A stretch of 64,000 nucleotides of DNA from SKGN01 sp050948865. GTDB lineage: Bacteria > Bacillota_I > Bacilli_A > RF39 > UBA660. The DNA is taken from positions 202,402 to 266,401 of the forward strand of contig JBMNEQ010000002.1 of NCBI GenBank assembly GCA_050948865.1, in the 5' to 3' direction. This document shows, one piece after another, positions 48,582 through 57,151 of the stretch (positions within the stretch are counted from its first letter, which is position 1; every line of letters begins with the position of its first letter). Below the pieces are notes generated by a model, which saw only the letters and a program-made list of their open reading frames with translations, had not been told where the DNA came from and did not search any database. The position numbers and the translations under genes are program-made.

Positions 48582-49769
48582 ATGGCAAAATCAAGTTACA
48601 ATCATCTTACTAAAGAACAAAGAGATGTTATAGAAATTTTAATAAGAAAAAACGTTACATTTACTGATATTGGAAAAACAATTGAAAAGGATCGCACCAC
48701 TATTGCTAAAGAAGTAAAAAGAAATAGATACTCTAAATATTCAAACAACAATGAAAACACATCAAATTGTCCTAAACTCAATAAAGTTCCATATGTTTGT
48801 AATAATTGTTCAGCCAAAGGAGGATGCTCTAAAAAAAAGCTTTACTATAACGCTAAGATAGCATACGATTTATATAAACTTAAACTTCGTACAACAAGAG
48901 AAGGCATTGATATCACTCCTCAAGAGATTGAAGAAATAGAAGAAATAATAGTTCCACTTATAAAAGATAAAAAACAAAGTGTTAACCAAGTATTTGCAAA
49001 CCACAAAGACATTCTTTGCATGAGCAAAACAACTTTTTATAAGTACATTGATATTAACGCTTTGTCTTTAACAAATTTAGATTTACCTAAAAAAGTAAAA
49101 TACAAAAAAAGGAAATTAAATCAACGTAGAAATAGACGTGAATTAGCTATTCTAAAAAATAGAACTTATAACGATTATCTGCTTTTCACAACTATACATC
49201 CTAGAATGAACGTTGCCCAAATGGATACTGTTATTGGAAAACAAGGTAATTCAAAAGTATTATTAACGCTTTTAATTATTAAAACTAAGTTTATGTTGAT
49301 TTTTTTATTAGATAAAAATAATATAGCATCAGTAGATGATAAATTTGTATTTTTAAAAGACACACTTGGTATTAAGTTATACGCTCAAGTTTTACGGATT
49401 ATTTTGACCGACAATGGAGGAGAATTTTTCAATCCTGATATGATGGAAAGAGATTATAAAAACAATAAAAAAATATGTAATGTGTTTTATTGTGATCCTT
49501 ATCAATCAAATCAAAAAGCAGAAATAGAAAAAAATCACTATTACATCAGAAAGGTTTTTACTAAAGGAACATCTTTTGAAAATTTGACTGATGAAACAGT
49601 GAAGTTTCTTGAGAATAACATAAACAATACTCCAAGAGTAAGTTTAGATAATAAGACACCATATGAATTAACTAAAAAACTTTATCCGAATTTTATAAAA
49701 AAATTAAATTGCTCTTACATAAAACCTGATAATGTAACATTTAATCTAAGTGATTATAAAATTAAATAA
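48582..49769 (+). CDS. IS30-family transposase
   Basis: 395 residues. The N-terminus YNHLTKEQRDVIEILIRKNVTFTDIGKTIEKDRTTIAKEVKRNRY is the IS30 helix-turn-helix type, followed by a Cys-rich insert (CPKLNKVPYVCNNC, CSKKK). The DDE catalytic core has Asp in AQMDTVIGK, Asp in LTDNGGEFFNP and Glu in QKAEIEKNH. ATG 48582 (MAKSSYNHL) follows AAAGGAAG; the earlier start at 48543 lacks a ribosome site. No frameshift or stop, so the copy may be active. Confidence 0.93.
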   Translation: MAKSSYNHLTKEQRDVIEILIRKNVTFTDIGKTIEKDRTTIAKEVKRNRYSKYSNNNENTSNCPKLNKVPYVCNNCSAKGGCSKKKLYYNAKIAYDLYKLKLRTTREGIDITPQEIEEIEEIIVPLIKDKKQSVNQVFANHKDILCMSKTTFYKYIDINALSLTNLDLPKKVKYKKRKLNQRRNRRELAILKNRTYNDYLLFTTIHPRMNVAQMDTVIGKQGNSKVLLTLLIIKTKFMLIFLLDKNNIASVDDKFVFLKDTLGIKLYAQVLRIILTDNGGEFFNPDMMERDYKNNKKICNVFYCDPYQSNQKAEIEKNHYYIRKVFTKGTSFENLTDETVKFLENNINNTPRVSLDNKTPYELTKKLYPNFIKKLNCSYIKPDNVTFNLSDYKIK

Positions 49770-49805
49770 AGTTTTCATTGATGATCATTTTGCTTACAAA
49801 TGATT

Positions 49806-49868
49806 GTCAACCAATCACTTAAAAATCTACTATAACTTTAAATGATTGGTTGGCAAATAATAGCCAAC
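49806..49868. repeat. Overlapping hairpins after the transposase gene
   Basis: GTCAACCAATCA (49806-49817) pairs with TGATTGGTTGGC (49843-49854), and GTTGGC (49849-49854) alternatively pairs with GCCAAC (49863-49868), followed by a T-rich tract. The two cannot form together. One is a plausible terminator for the transposase. Confidence 0.5.
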
Positions 49869-50094
49869 AACAATTCTTTTTTATTATTCCGATACGGGAA
49901 CTAAGTCTTAAAATGACCAAGTACGTATCCTTTTTTAGCTGCTATAAATTTATAACATCGAATATATAGTATCATAATATTGAAAAAAAGACCATCTTTT
50001 TAGATTTTAAACACTAAAAAAACTCCCACAAACGAGAACTTTGTAACGAAATTATATTTTAGCATTCAAACGTGAACTTACTTTTTAATTCAAC

Positions 50095-50110
50095 GTTAAA
50101 AGTCTTTTTT
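50095..50110. repeat. Right 16-bp target-site duplication of the IS30-type element
   Basis: Exact copy of 48041-48056. It covers the last codons and stop of the gene at 50096-50824. Confidence 0.85.
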
Positions 50111-50824
50111 TCTTTTAAATTCTAAAACTTTAGCGGGCCTTTTTTGTTTTGTTTCTTCTTTATTTAAATAGTCAAATAAAATTCTTTTAAACATTGCTTT
50201 TTTATTTATTTTAGGATGATTTTTAATTTTACTGATTAAAGATAAACTTTTTAATTTTTCATCTTCTATTTCTTGATTATTCGTGTTAAAACTTTCTAAA
50301 TATTCATTATAAAGATCCATATCTAATAACAAGTTTTCTACAATTTTAGAACCAACTATATCTTTAACATAAAGAGTTTCATATAGAAAATGAAAATAAA
50401 TACTATCAGTAGGTTTTAAATTTAAAGTGTTGCCATTAGAATATTTTATTTTAGTTAAAGTGTTTAAAAAAGCTTTATTATATAATTTTTTATAATTTAG
50501 ATGAGAAGGAAGTTGTTTAGATATTATATTTAGGTGAAAAAAGACATCATTGTAATATAAACCAATATCATTTAATTTATATTTAATTGGAGAATCAATT
50601 TTTAGAAAACTTAAATATAAAGATAGAATAATTTTATCTTGCTTTTTTAATCTAGTATTTTCCTCTTCTTTTCTTCTAAAAATATCATTATTTTTAATAA
50701 TAAATTCTTCACTATAATTATCAATAACAATTATATTATCTTTAATTTTAGAATAGATTCTCATACTTTCAAAAATAAGATCAGCAGTAGTTTTAGGTAA
50801 TGTTTTTAAATCTTTATATTCCAT
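50096..50824 (-). CDS. ATPase-less paralogue of the N-terminal domain of the AAA+ protein
   Basis: 242 residues. MEYKDLKTLPKTTADLIFESMRIYSKIKDN aligns with MKYNELNDLPRVTKKIIFTSMKIFNNIKEE of the AAA+ protein, and so do KIILSLYLSFLKIDSPI, YKKLYNKAFLNTLTKI and LYNEYLESF. Both end in a short basic tail (LEFKRKKDF versus IDFKKYKKNRI). The whole AAA+ module is absent. It may be an adaptor or regulator that mixes with the ATPase. The ATG follows AAGGGGAAAG. The stop codon is in the IS duplication; the coding sequence is intact. Confidence 0.75.
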   Translation of the reverse strand: MEYKDLKTLPKTTADLIFESMRIYSKIKDNIIVIDNYSEEFIIKNNDIFRRKEEENTRLKKQDKIILSLYLSFLKIDSPIKYKLNDIGLYYNDVFFHLNIISKQLPSHLNYKKLYNKAFLNTLTKIKYSNGNTLNLKPTDSIYFHFLYETLYVKDIVGSKIVENLLLDMDLYNEYLESFNTNNQEIEDEKLKSLSLISKIKNHPKINKKAMFKRILFDYLNKEETKQKRPAKVLEFKRKKDF

Positions 50825-50871
50825 GCTCTTTCCCCTTTAAAATGTTATTATATAGTAATCTGTTAAAAAAT

Positions 50872-51684
50872 TCAAATTTTTTCTTCATCATCATGAAGAA
50901 AATGAATAATTTTATCTTTAATTTTATAACTTATTAAAGTTTTTAAATTAACATTTTCAGTAGAATGAAAAATGTTTAAATTAACCTCTTTATTTTCTTT
51001 AATTAAATCTTTAATCAGGTTATTTATCTTTTCTCTTTTATTATCTTTATTAAAATAAGGACAATTACTTTTAAGAAAAGTTAAATTATTATATTTTTGC
51101 CATTTAATAATATCATCTTCGTCGATATAATAAAAAGGTCTTATTAATTCCATATTTTTAAAATTAGTGCTTTTTAATTTAGGTAAGATAGTTTTAAATT
51201 GTCCATTATAAAGAATACTCATAAGAATGGTAGTAGTAACATCATTTAAATGATGGGCTAAAGCGATTTTATTACAACCTAACTTTTTAGCTTCATTATA
51301 TAAGTATCCTCTTCGCATTTTAGAACATAAATAACAAGCTGATTTATCTTTTCTTTTTTCAATGATTTCAAAAATTTTGGTGTTAAAAATTTTAATAGGA
51401 ATATTAAGTTTTTTTAGATTATCTTTGATTAAGTTTAAGGAACTTTTATCATAACCAGGATCCATTACAAGAAATAGTAATTCAAAATTAATTTGTTGGT
51501 GTTTTTTTAATTCTTGAAAACATTTAGCTAGTAAAAGACTATCTTTTCCCCCACTGATACAAACGGCAATTTTATCATCCTCTTTTATTAAATCAAAATC
51601 TTTGATGGCTTTAATAAACTTTAGCCAAATTTCTTTTTTAAATTTTTTAGTAATACTTTTTTCTATGATCTTAAGATCTTTCAA
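50872..51684 (-). CDS. TtcA-like PP-loop tRNA 2-thiolation enzyme
   Basis: 270 residues. PP-loop SGGKDSLL, two CxxC-type pairs (CYLCSKMRRGYLY and the late NCPYF), and ALAHHLNDVTTTILMSILYNG are the TtcA pattern. TtcA forms 2-thiocytidine at C32 in some tRNAs; close Firmicutes homologues of uncertain target exist. The start is TTG 51684 after AAGGAAG. It lies between the AAA+ paralogue and glmS on the same strand. Confidence 0.82.
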   Translation of the reverse strand: MKDLKIIEKSITKKFKKEIWLKFIKAIKDFDLIKEDDKIAVCISGGKDSLLLAKCFQELKKHQQINFELLFLVMDPGYDKSSLNLIKDNLKKLNIPIKIFNTKIFEIIEKRKDKSACYLCSKMRRGYLYNEAKKLGCNKIALAHHLNDVTTTILMSILYNGQFKTILPKLKSTNFKNMELIRPFYYIDEDDIIKWQKYNNLTFLKSNCPYFNKDNKREKINNLIKDLIKENKEVNLNIFHSTENVNLKTLISYKIKDKIIHFLHDDEEKI

Positions 51685-51733
51685 ATTTATCTTCCTTTCA
51701 TAAGTAAAAAGTAATTATCTAGTTGATAATTAC

Positions 51734-53539
51734 TTATTCAATTGTAACACTTTTTGCTAGGTTTTTCGGTTTATCAATATCTCTTTTTAAGTAATCAGCT
51801 ATATAATAAGCTAGTAATTGTAAAGGAATGATAGTTAAAATAGGAGAAAATAAGGGATTAAGACAAGGAATAATAATATTTTCTTTATTTGTTTTTATAT
51901 TTTTATTACTTATAATAATTGTTTTAGCTTCTTTTAATGATATTTCTTGAAGATTATTAAGGGTTTTTTCAAAAATGATATTATTAGTTATGATTCCTAT
52001 TACTAAAGTATTTTTATCTATTAAGGCCATTGTTCCATGTTTTAACTCTCCAGCAGGATAAGCTTCAGCATGAATATAAGAGATCTCTTTTAATTTTAAT
52101 GCTCCTTCTAAAGCTGTATAATAATCATTTAAACGTCCTATAAAATAAATATTCTTTAAGCGATAATACTTTTTAGCAATATCTTTAAGAAGAGGACCTA
52201 ATTCAAAGATCTTTTCTATTTTTTTGGGTATTTCTTTTAATTCTTTAGTTAAGTCTTTAGCTTTTTCTTTTTCTATTTTATTTAAAAGAAGTCCCATTTT
52301 TATTATTAATAAATAAATAATAATTAATTGAGCACTATAATTTTTAGTTGAAGCAACAGCAATTTCTGGTCCTGCTCTAGTATAAATAACATCATCTGCT
52401 TCTTGGGCAATTGTAGAAGCAATAACATTAACGATCGCTAAAGTATGAGCTTTCTTTTCTTTAGCTAATCTAAGAGCCCCTAAAGTATCAGCTGTTTCCC
52501 CTGATTGACTTAAAACAATTACTAAGGAATTATTATCAACTAAAGGATTAGAATATTTAAATTCAGAAGCAATATTTATTTCAGTATTAATACCTAATAA
52601 ATTTTCTCCTAAGTTTTTAAAATTTAAACTAGCATAATATGATGTTCCACATGCCACAACATAAATTTTATTTATCTTTTGTAAAAGATCTTTATTTAAT
52701 TTTAAATCAAAATAAGGTAAATCTTCTTTAATATTTTGATTAATAATACTAGAGATTACTTTTGGTTGTTCATAGATTTCTTTTAACATAAAATGCTTAA
52801 AACCTTGTTTTTGAGCAGCATCATTATTCCAAGTAATTTTTGATAAGTATTTGTTAATTTCCTTTAAATTAAAATCATAAAAATTAATATTCCCTGCTGT
52901 TTTTAAAACAGCTATTTCTTTATTGCTTAAATAATAAACTTCCTTTGTATAATCAGTAATAGCGGGAATATCAGAAGTTAGATATAATTCTTTTGGTTTT
53001 AATCCAATAATTAAGGGACTATCATTTCTAAGAGCAAAAATGGTTTCTGGATAATCCTCATGGAGAATGGCTAGAGCATAAGAACCTTTTAATTTATTAG
53101 AAGTTTTTTTAATCGCTAAAAGAAAATCGTTGTTATCATTATATTCTAATAAATTAGCGATTACTTCTGTATCAGTTTCTGATTTAAAAGAAAATCCTTC
53201 TTTGATTAATTCTTCTTTTAATTCTTTTTCATTTTCAATGATGCCATTATGAACAATTGCTATTTTTTTATTTTGACTTAAATGAGGATGAGCATTAATA
53301 GTTACTGGCTTTCCATGAGTAGCCCAACGAAGATGACCGATTCCAATATTTACTTTTATATTTCTAGTTAGGAATTTTAACCTTTTTAAAGTTCCACTAC
53401 TTTTGATAACTTTTATTTTCCCATCTTTAAAGAAGGCTAGACCTGAAGAATCATAATCTTTATATTCTAGTTTAGATAAACCATTTAGCAAAACCTGGAT
53501 AGAATTTTTAGGGCCAAGATAGCCTATTATTCCACACAT
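51734..53539 (-). CDS. glmS: Glutamine-fructose-6-phosphate aminotransferase
   Basis: 601 residues, full length. N-terminal glutaminase with catalytic Cys after Met (MCGIIGYLG) and IGHLRWATHGKP; C-terminal tandem SIS domains with VACGTSYYASL, LSQSGETADTLGAL and ASTKNYSAQL; ending AKSVTIE. It makes glucosamine-6-phosphate, the first committed step toward cell-wall amino sugars. A glmS ribozyme lies in its leader. Confidence 0.96.
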   Translation of the reverse strand: MCGIIGYLGPKNSIQVLLNGLSKLEYKDYDSSGLAFFKDGKIKVIKSSGTLKRLKFLTRNIKVNIGIGHLRWATHGKPVTINAHPHLSQNKKIAIVHNGIIENEKELKEELIKEGFSFKSETDTEVIANLLEYNDNNDFLLAIKKTSNKLKGSYALAILHEDYPETIFALRNDSPLIIGLKPKELYLTSDIPAITDYTKEVYYLSNKEIAVLKTAGNINFYDFNLKEINKYLSKITWNNDAAQKQGFKHFMLKEIYEQPKVISSIINQNIKEDLPYFDLKLNKDLLQKINKIYVVACGTSYYASLNFKNLGENLLGINTEINIASEFKYSNPLVDNNSLVIVLSQSGETADTLGALRLAKEKKAHTLAIVNVIASTIAQEADDVIYTRAGPEIAVASTKNYSAQLIIIYLLIIKMGLLLNKIEKEKAKDLTKELKEIPKKIEKIFELGPLLKDIAKKYYRLKNIYFIGRLNDYYTALEGALKLKEISYIHAEAYPAGELKHGTMALIDKNTLVIGIITNNIIFEKTLNNLQEISLKEAKTIIISNKNIKTNKENIIIPCLNPLFSPILTIIPLQLLAYYIADYLKRDIDKPKNLAKSVTIE

Positions 53540-53554
53540 AATAAATCCTTTCTA

Positions 53555-53677
53555 TTTTTATGTTTAGTTTTGTTTATTTGTCTAAACATTTACGATTACA
53601 GTTAGTAACCGGGAAGTATCCGCTGATAATTCGATTAACTTCCTCCTCGTCAATCAATAAATTATTGATCCAAGCGC
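53555..53677 (-). ncRNA. glmS: glmS ribozyme riboswitch
   Basis: On the minus strand the core begins GCGCTTGGATCAAT, then TTGACGAGG (53653-53645), GCGGAT-ACTTCCCGGTT and a 3' pairing region with TAAACA/TGTTTA. Cleavage is expected between A53678 and G53677. Glucosamine-6-phosphate activates self-cleavage and lowers glmS mRNA. The core matches the known consensus well, and it lies directly upstream of glmS. Confidence 0.93.
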
Positions 53678-53769
53678 TTTTAATCTTAATTATATTTTTT
53701 ATATCACACCCTTTCAATTTAGTGTATAAAATTTAAGGAATCTAAAATACTAATATTGAGGTGATGAAG

Positions 53770-54321
53770 ATGGAACAAGATTTAAAAAGTAAAGAAATTA
53801 GTGGTGGACTTATAATTTTAATGATTAGTTTGTTAGGAATGTTATATTTTTGGTATATTAATGTTAATATTTTTCCTTTAAATTGGTTATTACCAACATC
53901 AACTAGTTTATGGGAAGGAGGGAGGCTTTTATTTGTATCTATATTAATATATGGGATTGTTCAATATTATATTTTTGGTCATGATTATAAAAACTTTTTC
54001 TTTGCTAAAACAGCTTCCTTATTTTTAGCACCAATGATTTTTATTGGTGGGAGTTATTTAATGGATTTATTAGTAGGATCTGTTTTTATGATAACACACT
54101 TTTTAATGTTTGTTATAGCAGTTTCTATTGGTCAATGGATTAGTTATACTTTTTTAAAGACGGGTTATTATTTTCGTTTTATGAATGGTTATGCTATTTT
54201 AGGAATAGTGGTTATGATGATGGTTTTCTTTGCTCATCTTAATAAAACAAAGACTTATCAAGGACCAATTTTTAAACCAATGTCTAGTTATCAAAAAGAT
54301 ATTTTAAATAATTTTGATTAA
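53770..54321 (+). CDS. DUF6512-like membrane protein
   Basis: About 183 residues with five membrane helices. PTSTSLWEGGRLLF and YYIFGHDYKNFFFAKTASL resemble the conserved PVNESVWEHLKLLF and NFLFAK patterns of DUF6512 proteins. Function unknown. ATG 53770 is best spaced from GAGGTGAT; nearer ATG 53764 is possible. It is convergent with aspS by four bases and divergent from glmS. Confidence 0.7.
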   Translation: MEQDLKSKEISGGLIILMISLLGMLYFWYINVNIFPLNWLLPTSTSLWEGGRLLFVSILIYGIVQYYIFGHDYKNFFFAKTASLFLAPMIFIGGSYLMDLLVGSVFMITHFLMFVIAVSIGQWISYTFLKTGYYFRFMNGYAILGIVVMMMVFFAHLNKTKTYQGPIFKPMSSYQKDILNNFD

Positions 54322-55628
54322 GGGGTTAATCTATTTGGCCCTCGGTATAAGAAAGTAACTTCTCGAACATTATCTATTTCCAAAAGTTGCATTAAAGTTC
54401 TTGTTAGACCTAAACCATATCCTCCATGGGGAGGACAACCATATTTAAAGAAATCTAAATAAAAGTTAATTTCTTTTAAAGATAATCCCTTTTCTAAGGC
54501 TTGTTTTTTTAAGACATCATAACGATGTTCTCTTTGAGCTCCAGTAGTTATTTCTATTCCTTTATAAATTAAGTCAAAACTTTTTGTTAATCCTTCTTCA
54601 TTAAGCATATGATAAAAAGGACGAGGTTCTAAAGGATAATCTATAATATAAACTAATTCTGATTGATATTTATTTTTAACATAATGACAGATTAATTCTT
54701 CTTCTTTTCGATCAATATCTGTTTCTTTAGGACCAATATATTGATACTGATCTTTTATTATTTGTTTTACTTCATTAAAAGGAAGACGAGGTATTTTTTT
54801 AGGAATATTAACAGTAACATTAAAATATCTTTTTATTTCTTCTTGATGTTTTTCTTTAACTTTAGATAATGAATAAATTAAAGTTTCTTCCAAGATATCC
54901 ATTACTTCATGATGAGAATCAAGCCAAGATATTTCAGCATCAATACTGGTAAATTCAGTAGCATGATAAGAGGTATGGGATTTTTCAGCCCGAAAAGCTG
55001 GAGCAATTTCAAAAACCTTATTAAAATTAGAAGCCATAGCCATTTGTTTATAAAATTGAGGTGATTGGGCTAAAAAAGCTTCTTTTCCAAAGTAATCTAA
55101 TTTAAAAACATCAGCCCCTGATTCAGAAGCTGTTCCTAATAATTTAGGAGTAAAAAGTTCTATATAATCATTTAAAAGCCAATATTCTCTTAAAGCATTA
55201 GTAAAGGTTGTTTGAACTTGAAAAATTAAATTCGCTTCTTCTCTTCTTAAATCAAGGAAGCGATAATCAAGACGAGTTTCTCTTAAGGCTTTAAATTTGT
55301 CTTTTAAATTAAGGGGTAATTCTTCTTGATTATAACTAGTGATTTTGATTTCTTTTGCTAGTAATTCTAATCCATTTAATTTAACTTTGTCATTACTTTT
55401 TAAAAGACCTTTAACTTCAATGGTGCTTTCAATTCTTAAAGAAGAAATAAGACTGTTTAGATCTTTATTTTCTTCATTTTTTTCTAAAGTGATTTGCAAT
55501 TTATTCCTTTGATTTCTTAAAATAATAAATTGAACATATGGTAAATCGCGAATGGAATCAATAAAGCCAACGACTATTATTTCTCTTTCTAAATATCTAG
55601 GTAAATTTTCTAAAGTTTTAATTTTCAT
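54318..55628 (-). CDS. aspS: Aspartyl-tRNA synthetase, archaeal/eukaryotic-type (possibly non-discriminating)
   Basis: 436 residues; bacterial AspRS is about 590 because of an inserted GAD domain that is missing here. The class II motifs FKLDYFGKEAFLAQSPQFYKQM, FRAEKSHTSYHATEF and GYGLGLTRTLMQLL are of the archaeal type. Such enzymes often charge tRNA-Asn too, needing GatCAB to amidate the product; specificity here is not provable from sequence. The gene overlaps hisS by 11 bp and is under the same T-box. The ATG follows AAGGAGG. Confidence 0.9.
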   Translation of the reverse strand: MKIKTLENLPRYLEREIIVVGFIDSIRDLPYVQFIILRNQRNKLQITLEKNEENKDLNSLISSLRIESTIEVKGLLKSNDKVKLNGLELLAKEIKITSYNQEELPLNLKDKFKALRETRLDYRFLDLRREEANLIFQVQTTFTNALREYWLLNDYIELFTPKLLGTASESGADVFKLDYFGKEAFLAQSPQFYKQMAMASNFNKVFEIAPAFRAEKSHTSYHATEFTSIDAEISWLDSHHEVMDILEETLIYSLSKVKEKHQEEIKRYFNVTVNIPKKIPRLPFNEVKQIIKDQYQYIGPKETDIDRKEEELICHYVKNKYQSELVYIIDYPLEPRPFYHMLNEEGLTKSFDLIYKGIEITTGAQREHRYDVLKKQALEKGLSLKEINFYLDFFKYGCPPHGGYGLGLTRTLMQLLEIDNVREVTFLYRGPNRLTP

Positions 55629-56937
55629 AACTTTCCTCCTTTAATAATTCCTTTAGGGGAATTGTTTTTTGTTGATATGTTTTTAAATCTTTAACAGTAA
55701 TAGTTTTAGTGTTAATTTCTTCTTCTCCAATAAAAATAAGAAAAGGGATATTTAAATGAAGAGCATAATTAATAATACTTTTTAGACTTCTTTTTTCATA
55801 AAATATTTGAGTTTTTATATTATTTTTCTGTAATTCATTATAACAATTTATAAGATATTGATAATCTTTAGTTAAAGGAACAATTAAATAATCGATGGGT
55901 TTTACTTTTTCTTCTTTTAAAAGTTTTAATTTATTTAATTGATCAAATAATCTAGTTAATCCAATTGAAACTCCTACTCCTGGTAGTTTTTTTTCAATAT
56001 AATATTCAGCTAAATCATCATAACGTCCACCAGAACAGATGCTTCCTAATTCTGGATAATCTAAGAAGAAAGTTTCATAAACTGTTCCCGTATAATAATC
56101 TAAACCTCGAGAAATTTTTAAATCAATTTTGATTTTATTTTCATTTATTTGAAATAATTGAAGATAATGATAAACTTCTTTAAGTTCTTCTATTCCTTTT
56201 TTAAAAGTTTCTTGTTTAATTTTTAATTTATCTAATTGAGAAAGAATTTCTTTATTAGTTCCTGATATATTGATAAAACTTAGAATATTATTTAGAATAT
56301 TTAAGGGTATTTTTAATTTTTTTAATTCGTTTTTAACTTCCTTTTCTCCTATTTTAGGTAATTTATCAATAATTCTCATAATTTCAATACTTTCTTTTTC
56401 TAAATTAAGATAATTAAAAAAACCTGTTAAAACTTTTCGATTATTTATTTTAATAATAAAGTTAGGAAGATTTAAGGTACTAAACAAATCATCAATTATT
56501 TTAACAATTTCAGCATCATTAATAATGCTTAGTTCACCATCTCCAATCATATCAATATCACATTGATAAAACTCTCTAAATCGCCCTTTTTGAGTTCTTT
56601 CCCCCCGATAAACCTTACCTATTTGATAACGTCTAAAAGGAAAAGATAGTTTTCCATAATTTTTCGCTACATATTTAGCTAAAGGAACAGTTAAATCAAA
56701 GCGGAGAGTTAATGCTGTTTTTCCTTTAGAAAATTGATATAATTGTTTTTCAGTTTCTCCCCCTGCTTTAGCTAAAAGAACCTCAGAAGCTTCAATAACT
56801 GGAGTATCAAGGGGTAAAAAGCCATACTTTTTATAAGTTGTTTCAATTCCTTTTAAAAGTTGATTAAATTTTAATTGTTCATTTGGTAATAATTCCATAA
56901 ATCCTGATAAAGTTCTTGGTTTAATTAATTTTTTCAT
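55618..56937 (-). CDS. hisS: Histidyl-tRNA synthetase
   Basis: 439 residues, class II. Motif 1 FLPLDTPVIE, motif 2 YRGERTQKGRFREFYQCDIDMIG, HisA-type ISRGLDYYTGTVYE, motif 3 GVSIGLTRL, and a C-terminal anticodon domain. It heads an operon with aspS, as in many Firmicutes. ATG 56937 follows AGAAAGAAGGAAT downstream of a T-box leader. Confidence 0.95.
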   Translation of the reverse strand: MKKLIKPRTLSGFMELLPNEQLKFNQLLKGIETTYKKYGFLPLDTPVIEASEVLLAKAGGETEKQLYQFSKGKTALTLRFDLTVPLAKYVAKNYGKLSFPFRRYQIGKVYRGERTQKGRFREFYQCDIDMIGDGELSIINDAEIVKIIDDLFSTLNLPNFIIKINNRKVLTGFFNYLNLEKESIEIMRIIDKLPKIGEKEVKNELKKLKIPLNILNNILSFINISGTNKEILSQLDKLKIKQETFKKGIEELKEVYHYLQLFQINENKIKIDLKISRGLDYYTGTVYETFFLDYPELGSICSGGRYDDLAEYYIEKKLPGVGVSIGLTRLFDQLNKLKLLKEEKVKPIDYLIVPLTKDYQYLINCYNELQKNNIKTQIFYEKRSLKSIINYALHLNIPFLIFIGEEEINTKTITVKDLKTYQQKTIPLKELLKEESYEN

Positions 56938-56944
56938 TTATAAT

Positions 56945-57145
56945 TCCTTCTTTCTAAAAAAGCACCAAATAGCTTCTTAAAGGACGGATAAACCGTGGTG
57001 CCACCTTTATTCACCTATCAGTGCTCTTATTTGTTTTAACGCTTCAAGCGGTTTTTAATAATAAGTGTCTTTCATAAATTAGAAAGTAGATATTTTCACC
57101 ACCATATCTTTCTCTTTAACTTTCACCTTTATTACTTTTCTTATT
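56945..57145 (-). ncRNA. T-box leader of hisS-aspS, likely aspartate-specific
   Basis: Minus-strand Stem I has the distal loop GGTGGTGAAA closed by AGATAT/ATATCT. The specifier strand GAAAGACACTT gives GAC (Asp) at 57069-57067 by the same spacing as the ileS leader; CAC (His) overlaps it. The T-box AAGGTGGCACCACGG (57007-56993) has TGGC, which expects G73. tRNA-Asp has G73 in bacteria, whereas tRNA-His has C73, so both features favour Asp. The terminator AGCAC/GTGCT with T follows. Confidence 0.88.
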
Positions 57146-57151
57146 TAAAAA

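Larger units (their letters stand above)
48057..50094 (+). mobile_element. IS30-family insertion sequence, 2038 bp, complete
   Basis: The ends are imperfect 24-bp inverted repeats matching at 20 of 24 positions: left 48057-48080 (GTTAAATAAAAAGG...) and right 50071-50094, read inverted (GTTGAATTAAAAAG...), sharing GTAAGTTC. A 16-bp direct repeat flanks it, much longer than the 2-3 bp of most IS30 members but like Mycoplasma fermentans IS1630, which duplicates inverted repeats at targets. It is almost twice the usual IS30 length because about 500 bp before and 300 bp after the transposase are non-coding and full of hairpins. The transposase is intact. It has split the spacing between two paralogues. 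Confidence 0.85.

Noticed and set aside
48602..49363. Two minus-strand ORFs inside the transposase gene
   Set aside because: Shadow frames of an intact IS30 transposase with DDE motifs on the other strand.
57065..57069. Histidine CAC as the hisS leader specifier
   Set aside because: CAC is present but one step off the spacing seen in the ileS leader, and the TGGC bulge does not fit C73 of tRNA-His.
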